Under the pieces are notes generated by a model. It was not told the origin of the DNA. It searched no databases and was given only the letters and a program-made list of their open reading frames with translations. DNA of 64,000 nt, from contig JAIXMG010000004.1 of the NCBI GenBank assembly GCA_025201345.1, forward strand, positions 434,001 through 498,000, given 5' to 3'. Source of the stretch: Thamnidium elegans. Taxonomy: Eukaryota > Mucoromycota > Mucoromycetes > Mucorales > Mucoraceae. Below are positions 46,301 to 57,231 of the stretch, in pieces; the stretch's first letter is position 1; every line of letters begins with the position of its first letter. The translations under genes were made by a program, and so were the position numbers.

Positions 46301-49300
46301 GAACAAGTAGAAGAAGTCAGTATCACCCGTATTCGTCACTGGTGGTCACGATTTGTTTACTTCACAACCTGGTGGGTCCCTTCCTTTGCTCTTAAATACA
46401 TTGGAAAGATGACTCGAGAAGATGTTCAAATGGCCTGGAGAGAAAAAGTGACACTGTGTATTTTAATCTTTACGTTCTCTGCTAGTTTAATTTTTTTTAT
46501 TGTGGGGTTAGGTCAAATCATTTGTCCCGGTACCAAAGATTTATATTCGGCCGAGGATGTCACAAACCATCAAACCATTAGCGATTATTGGGTGAGTATA
46601 CGCGGTAAAGTCTACGATGTTAGTAAGTTTGTGGCAACAGATCATGGTACCAATGTTTACATGGCTGGCAAATCAAATTTGGATCCTTTAGCTGGTCGTG
46701 ACCTATCGTATACCTTTCCTCCGCCGTTATCAGTTGCCTGTGCTGGTCTTGTCACTGACCCTGCTGTCACTGTCACACCCAACGAAACGATCGTACTGGG
46801 TCCATTTGTTCATTTCTCCGGCCCTCAACAAACTGAAAAGAGCCTTGATAAACTTCGAGACCCTTACTGGCTCTCCACTTATTTTGGGCCAACCATGAAC
46901 GGATTTAAACAAGGCGATCTGGTGATCCCAATGAAACAAATCAAAGGTGATTATTTAAGCTGGGGTAGATTAATTGCTTCCATTGATGAAAAAGTGTACG
47001 ATTTAACTGATTACATGGCCTCTGCCCGACGTTATCCTTCTAACAACGACGGTGTACCAAACTTTCATTATCTGGATCCCAAGATTGAAACATTGTTTAC
47101 TAAATTCGGCGGAAAAGATGCTACAGCCGAGTGGAACAAGTATAGTGCTTCTATGGATGATGCAACTCGGATTAGAAACAAGGCTTGTTTGGATAACGTG
47201 TTCTATATTGGTAGACTAGATTATAGAGAGTCACTGCGGTGTACTTTTGTCAACTATCTGTTACTGAGTTTTGCTGTTATGATGTCGTTAGTGATTCTAG
47301 TCAAGTTTTTGGCTGCTTTACAGTTTGGTAGTGCTCCTACACCAGAGGATCATGATAAGTTTGTGATTTGTCAAGTACCTTGTTATACCGAAGACGAAGA
47401 GTCCTTAAGAAAGACAATTGATTCGTTAACTGCCATGACGTATGATGATAAACACAAGCTACTGTTTTTAATTGCTGATGGTATGATTATTGGTAGCGGT
47501 AACGATCGACCTACACCTCGTATTCTGCTAGACATCTTGGGCCATAACGAAGACGATGATCCCGAAGCACTCATGTTTAAATCCATCGGAGAAGGTTCCA
47601 AACAATTAAATTACGGTAAAGTTTATTCTGGCGTATACCAACACGAAGGCCATGTCGTACCGTACGTTGTAGTGGTCAAGGTCGGAAAATCAAGCGAACG
47701 CGCTAAACCTGGTAATCGTGGTAAACGTGATTCTCAAATCATCTGTATGAACTTCTTAAACAAGGTTCATTTTGATTCGGAAATGTCTCCACTGGAACTA
47801 GAGATTTATTATCATATTAAACATATTATCGGTATTGATCCTGCATTATACGAATATATCCTGATGGTGGATTCGGATACCGAGGTATACCCTGATGCGC
47901 TGAATCGTCTTATTTCTTGCATGTTACATGATAGTCGGATTATTGGCATCTGCGGTGAGACCGAATTAGGTAACGAAGACCGATCTTGGACGACGATGAT
48001 TCAAGTATACGAATATTATATTTCGCATCATCTTGTCAAGTCGTTTGAATCCTTATTTGGTTCCGTCACTTGTTTACCTGGTTGCTTTTGTATGTACCGT
48101 ATTCGTACGGCTAGTAAACACCAACCACTGATCGTATCGCCCAATGTCATTCACGCGTACTCTGATAACCAAGTCGACACACTCCATAAAAAGAATCTGC
48201 TTCACTTGGGAGAAGATCGATACCTGACCACCTTAATGATGAAGAATTTCCCTCAATACAAAATGATGTTTACACCGTACGCTAAATGTCGAACCGTAGC
48301 CCCTGATGAATGGCGCGTACTATTATCACAACGAAGAAGATGGATTAATTCAACTATTCATAACTTGCTTGAACTGATTCTATTACAGGAACTATGTGGA
48401 TTTTGCTGCCTTTCCATGCGATTTGTAGTGATGACGGATTTGATTGGTACAATCACATTGCCTTCTTCGGTCATTTACCTTATTTACTTAATGTACGAAG
48501 TTATCTCAGGTGCAGGTCCTGTACCCACCATTGCATTGGGAATGCTGGCAGGTGCTTACGGTCTCCAATCCTTGATCTTCATCTTTAAAAGACAATGGCA
48601 ACATATTGGTTGGATGGTAATTTATATCCTTGCCATTCCCATCTTTAGTTTCTTTATTCCGTTATATGCGTTCTGGCATTTTGACGATTTCTCCTGGGGA
48701 AATACACGTGTGGTCGTAGGCGATAAAAAAAAACAAATTATTGTCACAGACGATGAGAAATTTGATGATAAGATGATCCCGCTAAAGAAGTGGGCTGTAT
48801 ATGAACAAGAGATGTGGGAAACAAAGACGCTTAGGTCTGAAGTTACAACAACAAACAAATCAATTGCATATTCTTACGATGATTCAAAAAAGGCAAGATC
48901 GATTGCTTCTTCCACCCATCGTCGTCACCATCATCACCACCATAGACACCATCACCATCATAATCACGAACAGGCGTATGATACAAAAACATTAAGGAGT
49001 CATTCAAGTATCATCACAGATAATACTAATTCCAATAATACAGCCAGTAGTAAATATCAGCTGTTACCGCCGTTAATTACAAGCTTTTCAGATGAAGACA
49101 CACTGGGACAATTCTCCGTTGATTTATCAGCTGTACTGAGACCCAAGGCAGAAGAAAGTAGCCGATCTACTGCACAAGCTACAGGTAGTTCGGAAGCAAG
49201 GATGGTAATGCTACCGGAAGACGATGAAATCGAAAGAGAGATTCATAGAATCTTAATAAGTTCAAACCTGATGACACTTACAAAGAAACAAGGTAAAAAA

Positions 49301-49485
49301 AAAAGAAAAAAAAATTACTATCTGTTTGTGAAACGAAAACTTACTTTTCTTTCTTTTTCTTTTTTTTTTTTTTTTTTGTAGTACGAGATCAACTATCATT
49401 ATTATTTGGTGTTGATTTAACGATAAAGAAAGGATTTATAAACAATTCCATCGAACGCTTATTAGAAAAAGATACACAACAGTAG
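43380..49485 (+). CDS. Class V chitin synthase with N-terminal myosin motor-like domain
   Basis: Four exons: 43380-43711, 43770-46166, 46243-49292, 49382-49485; phases close, giving 1,960 residues. It makes chitin at the hyphal tip plasma membrane. Order: myosin-head-like domain (1 to about 640; P-loop GMTGSGKS), an Ala/Glu-rich linker (about 810-870), membrane segments (about 975-1000), a cytochrome-b5-like region (DYWVSIRGKVYDVSKFV), another membrane pair near 1240, the catalytic domain with CQVPCYTEDEESLRKTIDSL, VDSDTEV (Asp1453/Asp1455), EDRYLT and the signature QRRRW (from residue 1606), further membrane spans, a His-rich tail, and a DEK_C domain at the end (EIHRILISS to SIERLLEK). The P-loop has Met where myosins have Glu and Ser-Thr-Thr afterwards, so motor ATPase activity is doubtful. 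The last exon completes DEK_C. Confidence 0.95.
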
Positions 49486-50244
49486 AATATACTTTTATAC
49501 ACATTATTACTTTTATTATTTATTATTATATACACAACATTGTATTCCTTACATTATAAAATACTCTTTTTATTTTTCATTTTTTTTTTCGGTAAGATAA
49601 TTCAAAGAATGACGTTTTAATGACGAAAAATGTATCCAAGATTTTTTAAAAAAAAAAAATGATTGTTTAATGACAAATGTATTTCACCTTTCAAGCCTAA
49701 TTATGTATCTGATACACAGTCTGACTTGTCACAATTAGAGTTAACTAGAAACTACAGAAGCTTTTTTTGTTTTTGTTTTCGAACCACTGTAGCTTTATAT
49801 GATAATACTAATGAAAAGCGTAGTTGACATAGCAACGAGTTTTTTTTTTCAAAAGACTACTATAGAACACTATGCGAAACTATTTAGGTTTTGCTTATAC
49901 TCTTCTTTTGTTTTCCAAACATAAATATGGGTGTAACCAACACTATTTCTAAAACAACAAAGGCTTATATGTACATAAGATACAGTCTTTTCAATAGCAA
50001 TAGTTTATGTATCAGCAGAAAACCGGAACATATATAACATGTTTAACCTTAAAAAGAAAGAAACCCATATTTTACAATAACAAGTTATGGGTTGTGAGAA
50101 TTAAAATTGCCCTATTTATGCAATCTTATTGATTGGATAAATAATTTGACGCCCAATTTTTCTATTTTGGTAAACATATTTCTTGGGTGATTTTTTTTTT
50201 TATTTTCTCTCTTTTTCCATCTTTTCCCACACAAAAATAAAATA
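49486..50244. other. Chitin synthase 3' flank and promoter of the next gene
   Basis: 759 bp of AT-rich sequence with no convincing coding region. A short direct repeat (AATGACRAAWRTAT) is seen at about 49620 and 49668. Confidence 0.5.
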
Positions 50245-51513
50245 ATGTCCACCTTTATTGAACCTATTAACGCTCATAACCTTTTAAATAACAATAATGT
50301 TATTCAAGAAGAAGAAGATCAATTACCAGAAGAATTAAACAGGAAATGTTCAATTGATATTCACGGTCAACCAGTAAGTTCCGATATACTTGTTGCATTA
50401 TTGGACAGACCTGCCGAAATGAAGCAACTGGTTGCTCGTAACGCTCAGTTTTACGAAGCCTTAAAGTGCTATATCTCGGAAACCCAAGGTCAACAAGCCT
50501 GGAAAAAGTTTGAAGAGATCATATACAAACCCCGTCAAAAGTTACCAGACCGCTGTTGGATAAACCAAATCGCTCAGTACCTTGCTCATAACCCTGTCTT
50601 TTTATTCAAGTTTAAAGAAACAGTGGGCTTTGAGGACGATGATGAAGATCAATATGTTTCATCTTCCTCTTTACCTTCTTCTTACAAGATGACAAGTTCA
50701 AGTAGCACAGGTTCGAACGGAACTCGTCGTAGTCGAACTCGTCGTTTGTCTAGTATGAGCTTAGGTGATGCCCTTGATTATCATGATGAGGATACTATTC
50801 TAGAAGAAGAGGCTCCTAAAGTACCAGATGGTATGTTTTCAAATGAAGATAACTTTTATCAGCAACACGATACAAGACGACGTCGTTCTTCTTATCACTC
50901 TATTCAGTCTGAACCTCATCCTACCTTTGTCGATTATAAGATAGATGAAGTAGATGAAGAACGTCAAGATAATAATGATCAAGGTGGAGATGAAAGTGAT
51001 CATCTTTCTGAACTTTTAGAAGATGATGATGATAGTAGTGATGACGATACTGATATCAATTATCAGAATCGAGCTAAAGATATCGGTGCCGGATACTCTG
51101 CTTATCATCGTACCACTCGCAATTACAATGATATGGACCTCATCAAACTAAGAGACCGCCCTGACTTTCAGGCTAATTTAGTTCATACGCATCCTGCTTT
51201 CTTTCGTAAGGCCAAACAATTGTTATCGTTAGGTTCTGCACATCATTTTTCCGCTACTATTCGTCGGAACTCGATCTTGGAAGACGCTATGCCTCCAAGT
51301 CCCGTCACTGAGTTGGAAGAACCCCGTTTTCAAACGTGTTGTTCTGAAGAACCCGGTGAAGCTGAAGGAAACTTGACTCGTTTGATTTGTTGCACGAGAA
51401 GAAAGCAACCGGATGATGTTGCTTGGTTGAACGGTGTCATGGAAGTTTTAGCTGGCTGGCCTGAGTTAGTTGATCGGTTACATGATATCATCAATGAATC
51501 CCTGGCGGACTAA
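50245..51513 (+). CDS. Uncharacterised acidic protein with an internal duplication
   Basis: A single-exon gene of 422 residues. I do not recognise the family. Two helical modules resemble each other: residues 52-130 (LLDRPAEMKQLVARNAQFYE, then WINQIAQYLAHNPVFLFKFK) and residues 302-420 (LRDRPDFQANLVHTHPAFFR, then WLNGVMEVLAGWPELVDRLH). They share DRP, a Phe-Tyr/Phe-Phe position, W(I/L)N and a following helix. Between them is a Ser-rich basic stretch (TRRSRTRRLSSMSLGDAL, a likely phosphorylation region) and a long acidic tract (LLEDDDDSSDDDTD). The modules could be small protein-interaction helix bundles; that is inference from the duplication. An oligo-A leader precedes the ATG. It is convergent with the kinesin gene, 171 bp apart. 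Confidence 0.8.
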   Translation: MSTFIEPINAHNLLNNNNVIQEEEDQLPEELNRKCSIDIHGQPVSSDILVALLDRPAEMKQLVARNAQFYEALKCYISETQGQQAWKKFEEIIYKPRQKLPDRCWINQIAQYLAHNPVFLFKFKETVGFEDDDEDQYVSSSSLPSSYKMTSSSSTGSNGTRRSRTRRLSSMSLGDALDYHDEDTILEEEAPKVPDGMFSNEDNFYQQHDTRRRRSSYHSIQSEPHPTFVDYKIDEVDEERQDNNDQGGDESDHLSELLEDDDDSSDDDTDINYQNRAKDIGAGYSAYHRTTRNYNDMDLIKLRDRPDFQANLVHTHPAFFRKAKQLLSLGSAHHFSATIRRNSILEDAMPPSPVTELEEPRFQTCCSEEPGEAEGNLTRLICCTRRKQPDDVAWLNGVMEVLAGWPELVDRLHDIINESLAD

Positions 51514-51684
51514 AAAAAAAAAAAAAAAAAATACCAATAAATAACAATAATAATATATATATATATAAAAAAAAGATTGTGTATATTTATTTTTTGGTAT
51601 ATCATGAAGGGGGGTTTTTTTTTCAATAGTATAAAATGTAAATAATTGTGACATATAAAAAAAGTAGAAGGGGAATAATATATT

Positions 51685-54600
51685 TTATCTTGAACCCATA
51701 AATCCAGGAATCCAAGAGTTACGCTTATCACGCTTTTCACTTGGTGAAGTAGGAGAGTGTTCACCGTTATCAATGACAGCTCCTCCACCACGAAGAGGTT
51801 TAGCTACACGACCAAAGTTTAAAGCCATAGAGGATTGTGATTTTTGTGTACGTGCTTGTTCAAGTCGTTCACGAACCGCTTGGAGTTGAGCTTCAAACTT
51901 TTGGTTTTGGTTGATCAACTTTTCTTGAGCGTCTTGTAAAAGAGCTTCAAGACTTTGGATACGTTCATTACGAGCAATAAGTTTACGTTCAGCAATAGCG
52001 ACTTCCTTCTTTAATGAAGAGTTTTGTTCAACAAGCTACAAAAGAAGAAAAAAAAATAAGTATGTACTATATAAAAAAAAATTCTATACTTTTTCTTTTG
52101 TTTCTTACCTGCTTTTGAACATTGGTTAATTGTTCCAAGTTACGCTCCAAGAAAGCCATCTTCTTTTGTTGAGCCTTATTGTTACTTGCTCTCAAAACAT
52201 TATTGTATTGTTCACGAGTTTCGTCCAACGACATCTCGAGTTCGACCACTCGCTCACAACGAGTTTGGAGGTCACGCATCAAGGCCTTCTTCATTGTTTC
52301 AAACTCGGCTAATTCCTTAGCCATACTCTTACGCATACGTTCTACTTCTCTTTCGCGTTCTGTTAAGTCACCGTTGGGACCTTCTGTAGGTTGATCAGAA
52401 AGAGCAAGTTGAAGTTGTTCATTAGCATCCTTAAGGGCAGATAAAGAACTCGTAAGTTTATGGAGGTTTTCATTCTTTGCGCTGATTTCAGCTTTAAGGT
52501 CATCAATTTCCTTTTCTTGTGATTCTTTTTTAGATGCATATTGAGACTCTAATTTACTCTTAAAAAAAAAAGGTATGAGTTTATACATGCATAGTATGTG
52601 TGTATAGAATAATTTTACCTTTAGATTAGTAATCGTCTCTTCCATATCAGCATTCTTTTGTGCTGATATTTCTTCTTCTGCAATGGTCTTATCTAAAAGT
52701 TCTTCAAACTCTTGTTCAAGAGTTCCTAAACGACCGTCTAACTCTACTTTTTTTTTATCTAATAATTCTTTTTCATAAGTAATATCTGTAATTGTTCTGG
52801 CATGTTGATCCAATAATACTTTGGAATCTGTTAAATCACGACGAAGAGCAACAAGGTCTTCTAAACTAAGAGAACCATGTCCTTCAGTTTCAATTCGAAG
52901 AAGAGAATCACGAATTTGACGCTCCTTTTCATTGATTTCACCCTAAAAATAGATGTTTTTGTTAAAGATAAACAATAATAATGTATGTAAATATTTACAG
53001 ATGGGTCTAATTTAAACATGATCTGGGCCAATTTTTGTGCCTTCTTTTTTTCCTTTTCATTATCAGTACTATCCTTGTGAGCCAAACGTACTTCCACCAA
53101 ATTCTTTTTCAATTCTTCCAATTCTACAATTAACTCTTGATTTGCTTCCTTTAACGAATCAACATTAATTGCATTTTCTTTACTTTCATAAGAGATCTTT
53201 TGAAGTTGAAGTCGAAGGTCACTTAATTCAGTTGTCATATGTTGATTTTCTTTTGTAATAGAAGATTCTTGTTCCTTATAGTATCCAATTTCTTCCTTTA
53301 ATGCCTCTAATAACTTTTCACGGTTGGTTAATTCTGTTTCCTTTTCCGCAATTTGATCCATCAGTTCGTTTTCACGCTTTAATAATTCTTCACGTTCATC
53401 TTTTTCAAGTACAACAGATGGTGTGGTAGGGCGAGACGCATCTTCAGCAACTGATGTAACCCGGAAATTGGAAGCAGGTGGTAAAGCAGAGAAGTCTCCT
53501 TTATTGATCTTGTCCAACGAGACCCATTTATCTTCTGCCAAAACATTTCCGTTACGCCAAACAGAGACTTCTCCTTCCAAAGCAGCAATATAAGTTTGGA
53601 AAGTAATCGTTTCTGATTTGACCTTTTTCAGTAACGCCTTAAGTTCAGCAGGTGAAAGATCTGCATTGACCTTGGCTTTATTTTTGATGGATTTGGCACG
53701 CATACCAAATCGAAGTGTAGAGATAGTTTCGGCTTCATTATAAGAAGAAGGAGAACAATTGATAATCAAGGTTGTACGCGAGTTACCACCCAAGGATTCT
53801 TGTAAGATACGTGTCAACTTGGAATCACGATAAGGAATATGGCTTGATTTTCCGTCAGTTAAGGAGTTAATAACCATACCAAGTGCAGTTAAAGATTTAT
53901 TGATCTTTTTAGCTTCTTCCAAGGTTTGACCGGATGCACCTGTTTTACCAACTTTTTCGGAACCGGCTAAATCAACTAAATAAAGTTTACCACTCTTTGT
54001 AGCGCCTGAATCTTCGTTCTTTTGTGTAATTGTGATTACGACGATAGAATGGGATCGAGAACTTTCAGCATTCATGTCTATTATATTTCCTGATGTTAGA
54101 ATTTTTTTTTTTTTTTTTTTTTTTAAAAAAAAAAGGACACTTACTTGTATAAGCTACAACACGATTACTACTACCATTCTTCATGGCTTCATATACTTCA
54201 GCTGTATTAGATACATAAATTTCACGTAAATCCTTTACATAAACACCACGCGCCTTATCCTCATGAATAGCCAAGTTATCGGCAGCAGCTAAATAGAAGA
54301 AGAAAAAGTCAGTAAAACCTATTTTCAACTGCAAGCATATTTTACGTACGATTAAATAAATCTCGAACTTTCTCCATATAAATTTCCATATAGGATACTT
54401 TGACAGTGAACATGAGATTACTCGGTGCGCCAGTAATACTAGTAAAAATTTGTTCAATGATACGAGGAATAATACCCTTTGTATTCTCATCATCGATATC
54501 TGCACCCTGTGAAAAAAAGGGGGTTTAAAAAAAGGTACAGAAAATCATTTTTTAATTTTACCATCATTGTAAAAGTTTTACCAGAACCCGTTTGACCGTA

Positions 54601-54985
54601 CGCAAACACGGTACCGTTATAACCTGCAGTGACGTCTATTTGATATGCAATGTATAAGTGATGCGATTATACAGATCAATTTTATAAAATACGTTACCAT
54701 CAACAATACTTTTAATAGAGTATTCAAATACATCCTTTTGTGGAGTATTCATTCCAAATACTTTATCAAAAGCAAAATTACTTGTTGCTTCACCCTAATT
54801 TTTTTACATGTATATACTTGTCAACATGATGATGGAAGATGATGAAGTTCCTTGGTTTTTTTTACCTTCAATTGCAAGTTGGTACCTTCGTCATCAATGG
54901 AAAGAATAGGTACACCACCTTCTCTGTTTTCCAACGAGTTTTGTGGACGAAAACGACACACAACCTTAATATTGTTTCCAGACAT
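51685..54985 (-). CDS. Conventional kinesin-1 heavy chain
   Basis: Nine exons on the minus strand: 54866-54985, 54698-54794, 54562-54635, 54350-54506, 54145-54288, 52999-54077, 52619-52942, 52109-52558, 51685-52035; phases close, giving 931 residues, matching fungal Kin-1 proteins (about 930). It is a plus-end microtubule motor carrying vesicles toward the hyphal tip. The motor domain (1 to about 330) shows VVCRFRP, P-loop GQTGSGKT (86-93), NAESSRSH (switch I), [20 protein letters not shown] (switch II) and [10 protein letters not shown] neck and long coiled coil (about 420-880) follow, and the tail has [14 protein letters not shown], the conserved microtubule-binding/autoinhibitory region with the IAK-like basic core. 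Only 164 bp separate its start from the GT17 stop. Confidence 0.96.
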
Positions 54986-55019
54986 TTTATTGTAATATAT
55001 ATAAAAAAAAAAAAAAAAG

Positions 55020-55051
<32 letters not shown>

Positions 55052-55149
55052 GAAAGAAGAGAGTGAATGAATGAGAAGGGGGTTTTAAATCAGTGTAATA
55101 CAAATTGTGACAACTAACAACATCATGTGCTTACAAGTTGTTGTTTTTT

Positions 55150-56322
55150 TTAAGCAGCAAAGTCCTCTCTCATACAACCACCAGGTAATAAGAACTTGTA
55201 TTCGTCTGCATTTCTTAATAGTGAGGATGGTAACCCTACACCTGACTTGGTAGATTCTATTGCACCTAATTTTGATATCATGTCTTTGTAAGTGTATGAC
55301 TCAGGTGGCATATCAAATATATCTTTTCCATCACATATTGTTTGTTGTATCCTAGCTGGATCTAATAATCCTTCATATCTAACTCTATCAGAATGTGAAT
55401 AACTCTTCATTTTAAACTGAAACTCATTGATAGTACGAAAACAAAATGAACAATGCCAACCTAAATATATGATATTTCGTTAAATAAATAAACCATGTAC
55501 TTTATATGCATACATATACATACCTGCATCAGATAATAAATTCTCGGTAATCTGACCATGTGTATAAAGCGTATCTCCTGCAGTATACCTTACAATATGA
55601 GCTCTCCAAGAACTTGAATCAAGAAAAAATTCAAATGAAAACATATAGTTTCGAAGTTGTAAATGTAATTTGTCTGGTACTCCATCACACATCTTTAACA
55701 GATATAAACTTTTGGATCGTATAATCTCATCTACATCAGACATTAATATCATATCTCCTGTTTTAGCACCTGCTTTTACTATCTCCGCATTCATGGCTTC
55801 ACGCATCTTTGCTTCGTTATAAAATGGCCCTTCATCTGGTGGTAACGGATACTGTTGAATCATGACGTGATGGATTTTAGAAGACGCAAACGCAAACTCT
55901 TGTTTATGTTGATTAAATGTATAAGGTTTATTCTTTCCTGTAAATGTTGCATTGGATTCTAATATGATAAACGTATCTACTACATCCCAAAGTTCTCTGA
56001 TACGGATTTGTAATAGGTCTAACTCAACACTGAAAATAATAGCATCATATACTTTCACCTTCTTTTGATCTTGATCGCTCTTCATCTTCCAGCCATGTAA
56101 GCTACATAAATCTTTTAAAGGTACATCTTCTGCATAATAATGAGGAATCATCTCGAACTGGTTTGGGTCTTGATCCCAAAAAGGTCTTGTATAATAACCC
56201 AAGTCGGTTACCAATGTAGGTTGTACTGTAATCAAACATAATAAACTACTGATGGCTAGCAGTAAAATAAGAAATACTCTTATTGATCGCTTCCTTAATA
56301 GAAAAGCAACATTACCATTCAT
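55150..56322 (-). CDS. Glycosyltransferase family 17 (GnT-III-like)
   Basis: Two exons on the minus strand, 55524-56322 and 55150-55460, giving 369 residues. It is a type II membrane protein: short cytosolic basic N-terminus and one membrane segment at about residues 14-34 (IRVFLILLLAISSLLCLITV), so Golgi lumenal catalysis is expected. The catalytic part has YDAIIFSVELDLLQIRIREL, DTFIILESNATFTGKNKPYT and the metal-binding motif LMSDVDEII, all typical of GT17 (beta-1,4-mannosyl-glycoprotein beta-1,4-N-acetylglucosaminyltransferase). The C-terminal block has GWHCSFCFRTINEF and HSDRVRYEGLLDP. In fungi the acceptor is not known. Well supported as a family member; the acceptor specificity is inference. 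Confidence 0.9.
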
Positions 56323-57231
56323 ATTTATATTCGGTACAAGATAAGAACTTATAAAAAATAGCCTTATTTATTTTTCTTACACAGGAACCGGCTGATGTTA
56401 AATTAACTTTTTTTTTTTTTTTCCTCCCCCCAAAAAACAACTTCAAAAGGTTCTGGTTTCATTTGAAAAAGTACTTGTTATTTCAAAGTACTTGCAGCGG
56501 GAATCATTTAAAGCTTTCTTTAATTATTATTTTTTTACTAGATGCAAACTCATGCACTATTTACTGTACGAAAAAAATAAATAAAGAATATCAAGTACAA
56601 CTGCATTGTCATACTTTATATTTGAAAGCTTTTTTTCTTACCTAGTGAGAAAAATACAGTTCTTTTGCGTTTAAAAATATTAAAATTAGAATAGACTTGG
56701 CTGTTACAAAACCTTTTTTATCAGTTTTACGTTATTTCCTTAGTTAACCTCAGTTAAAGTTTATTGCCAGCAAACAATAGAAAACATACGCCACGTCCAA
56801 ATACATGCCGCTTAAAATTAGGGGTATTTATTAAATATAACGAGACGGCTTGGTTGTCAGGGTCTGTATAAACTCTCTTTCCGGCTACTTCCAACAACAT
56901 ACTATCATTTCTCTACTGGACCGAGTTCTGGGGAATACGGTGTAACCGCAGGTAGATACACTTGTATGATCTTCGATCGTCATAGAGGTACCTTGTCTGT
57001 AAATATAGGAGTATTATCTACTACTTTTCATTTTAGATTATATTAATTTAGTGATGAGTTCCAGTTCTTTGTCACAAGCTAGCCTTCTTTTTGTTAGAAA
57101 TGATATGGCCTTTTTCAAGTGTAGTTATTTCAAATATATTATAGAAATATCAGGATAAGCGAAGATCCATCTTTATCCATCGTACAACCTAAACATAGTA
57201 TTTCAGAATCACTAAAATAGGGTATAAAGAA
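56323..57231. other. Spacer before the MULE, no gene recognised
   Basis: AT-rich spacer; the first ~150 bp should hold the GT17 promoter. No reading frame of interest is visible; a 60-codon frame at 56463 has no features. Confidence 0.45.

Noticed and set aside
43380..56322. A polar-growth gene cluster (chitin synthase V, kinesin-1, GT17)
   Set aside because: Genes are in mixed orientation with separate promoters and an unrelated unknown gene between; proximity alone is not evidence.
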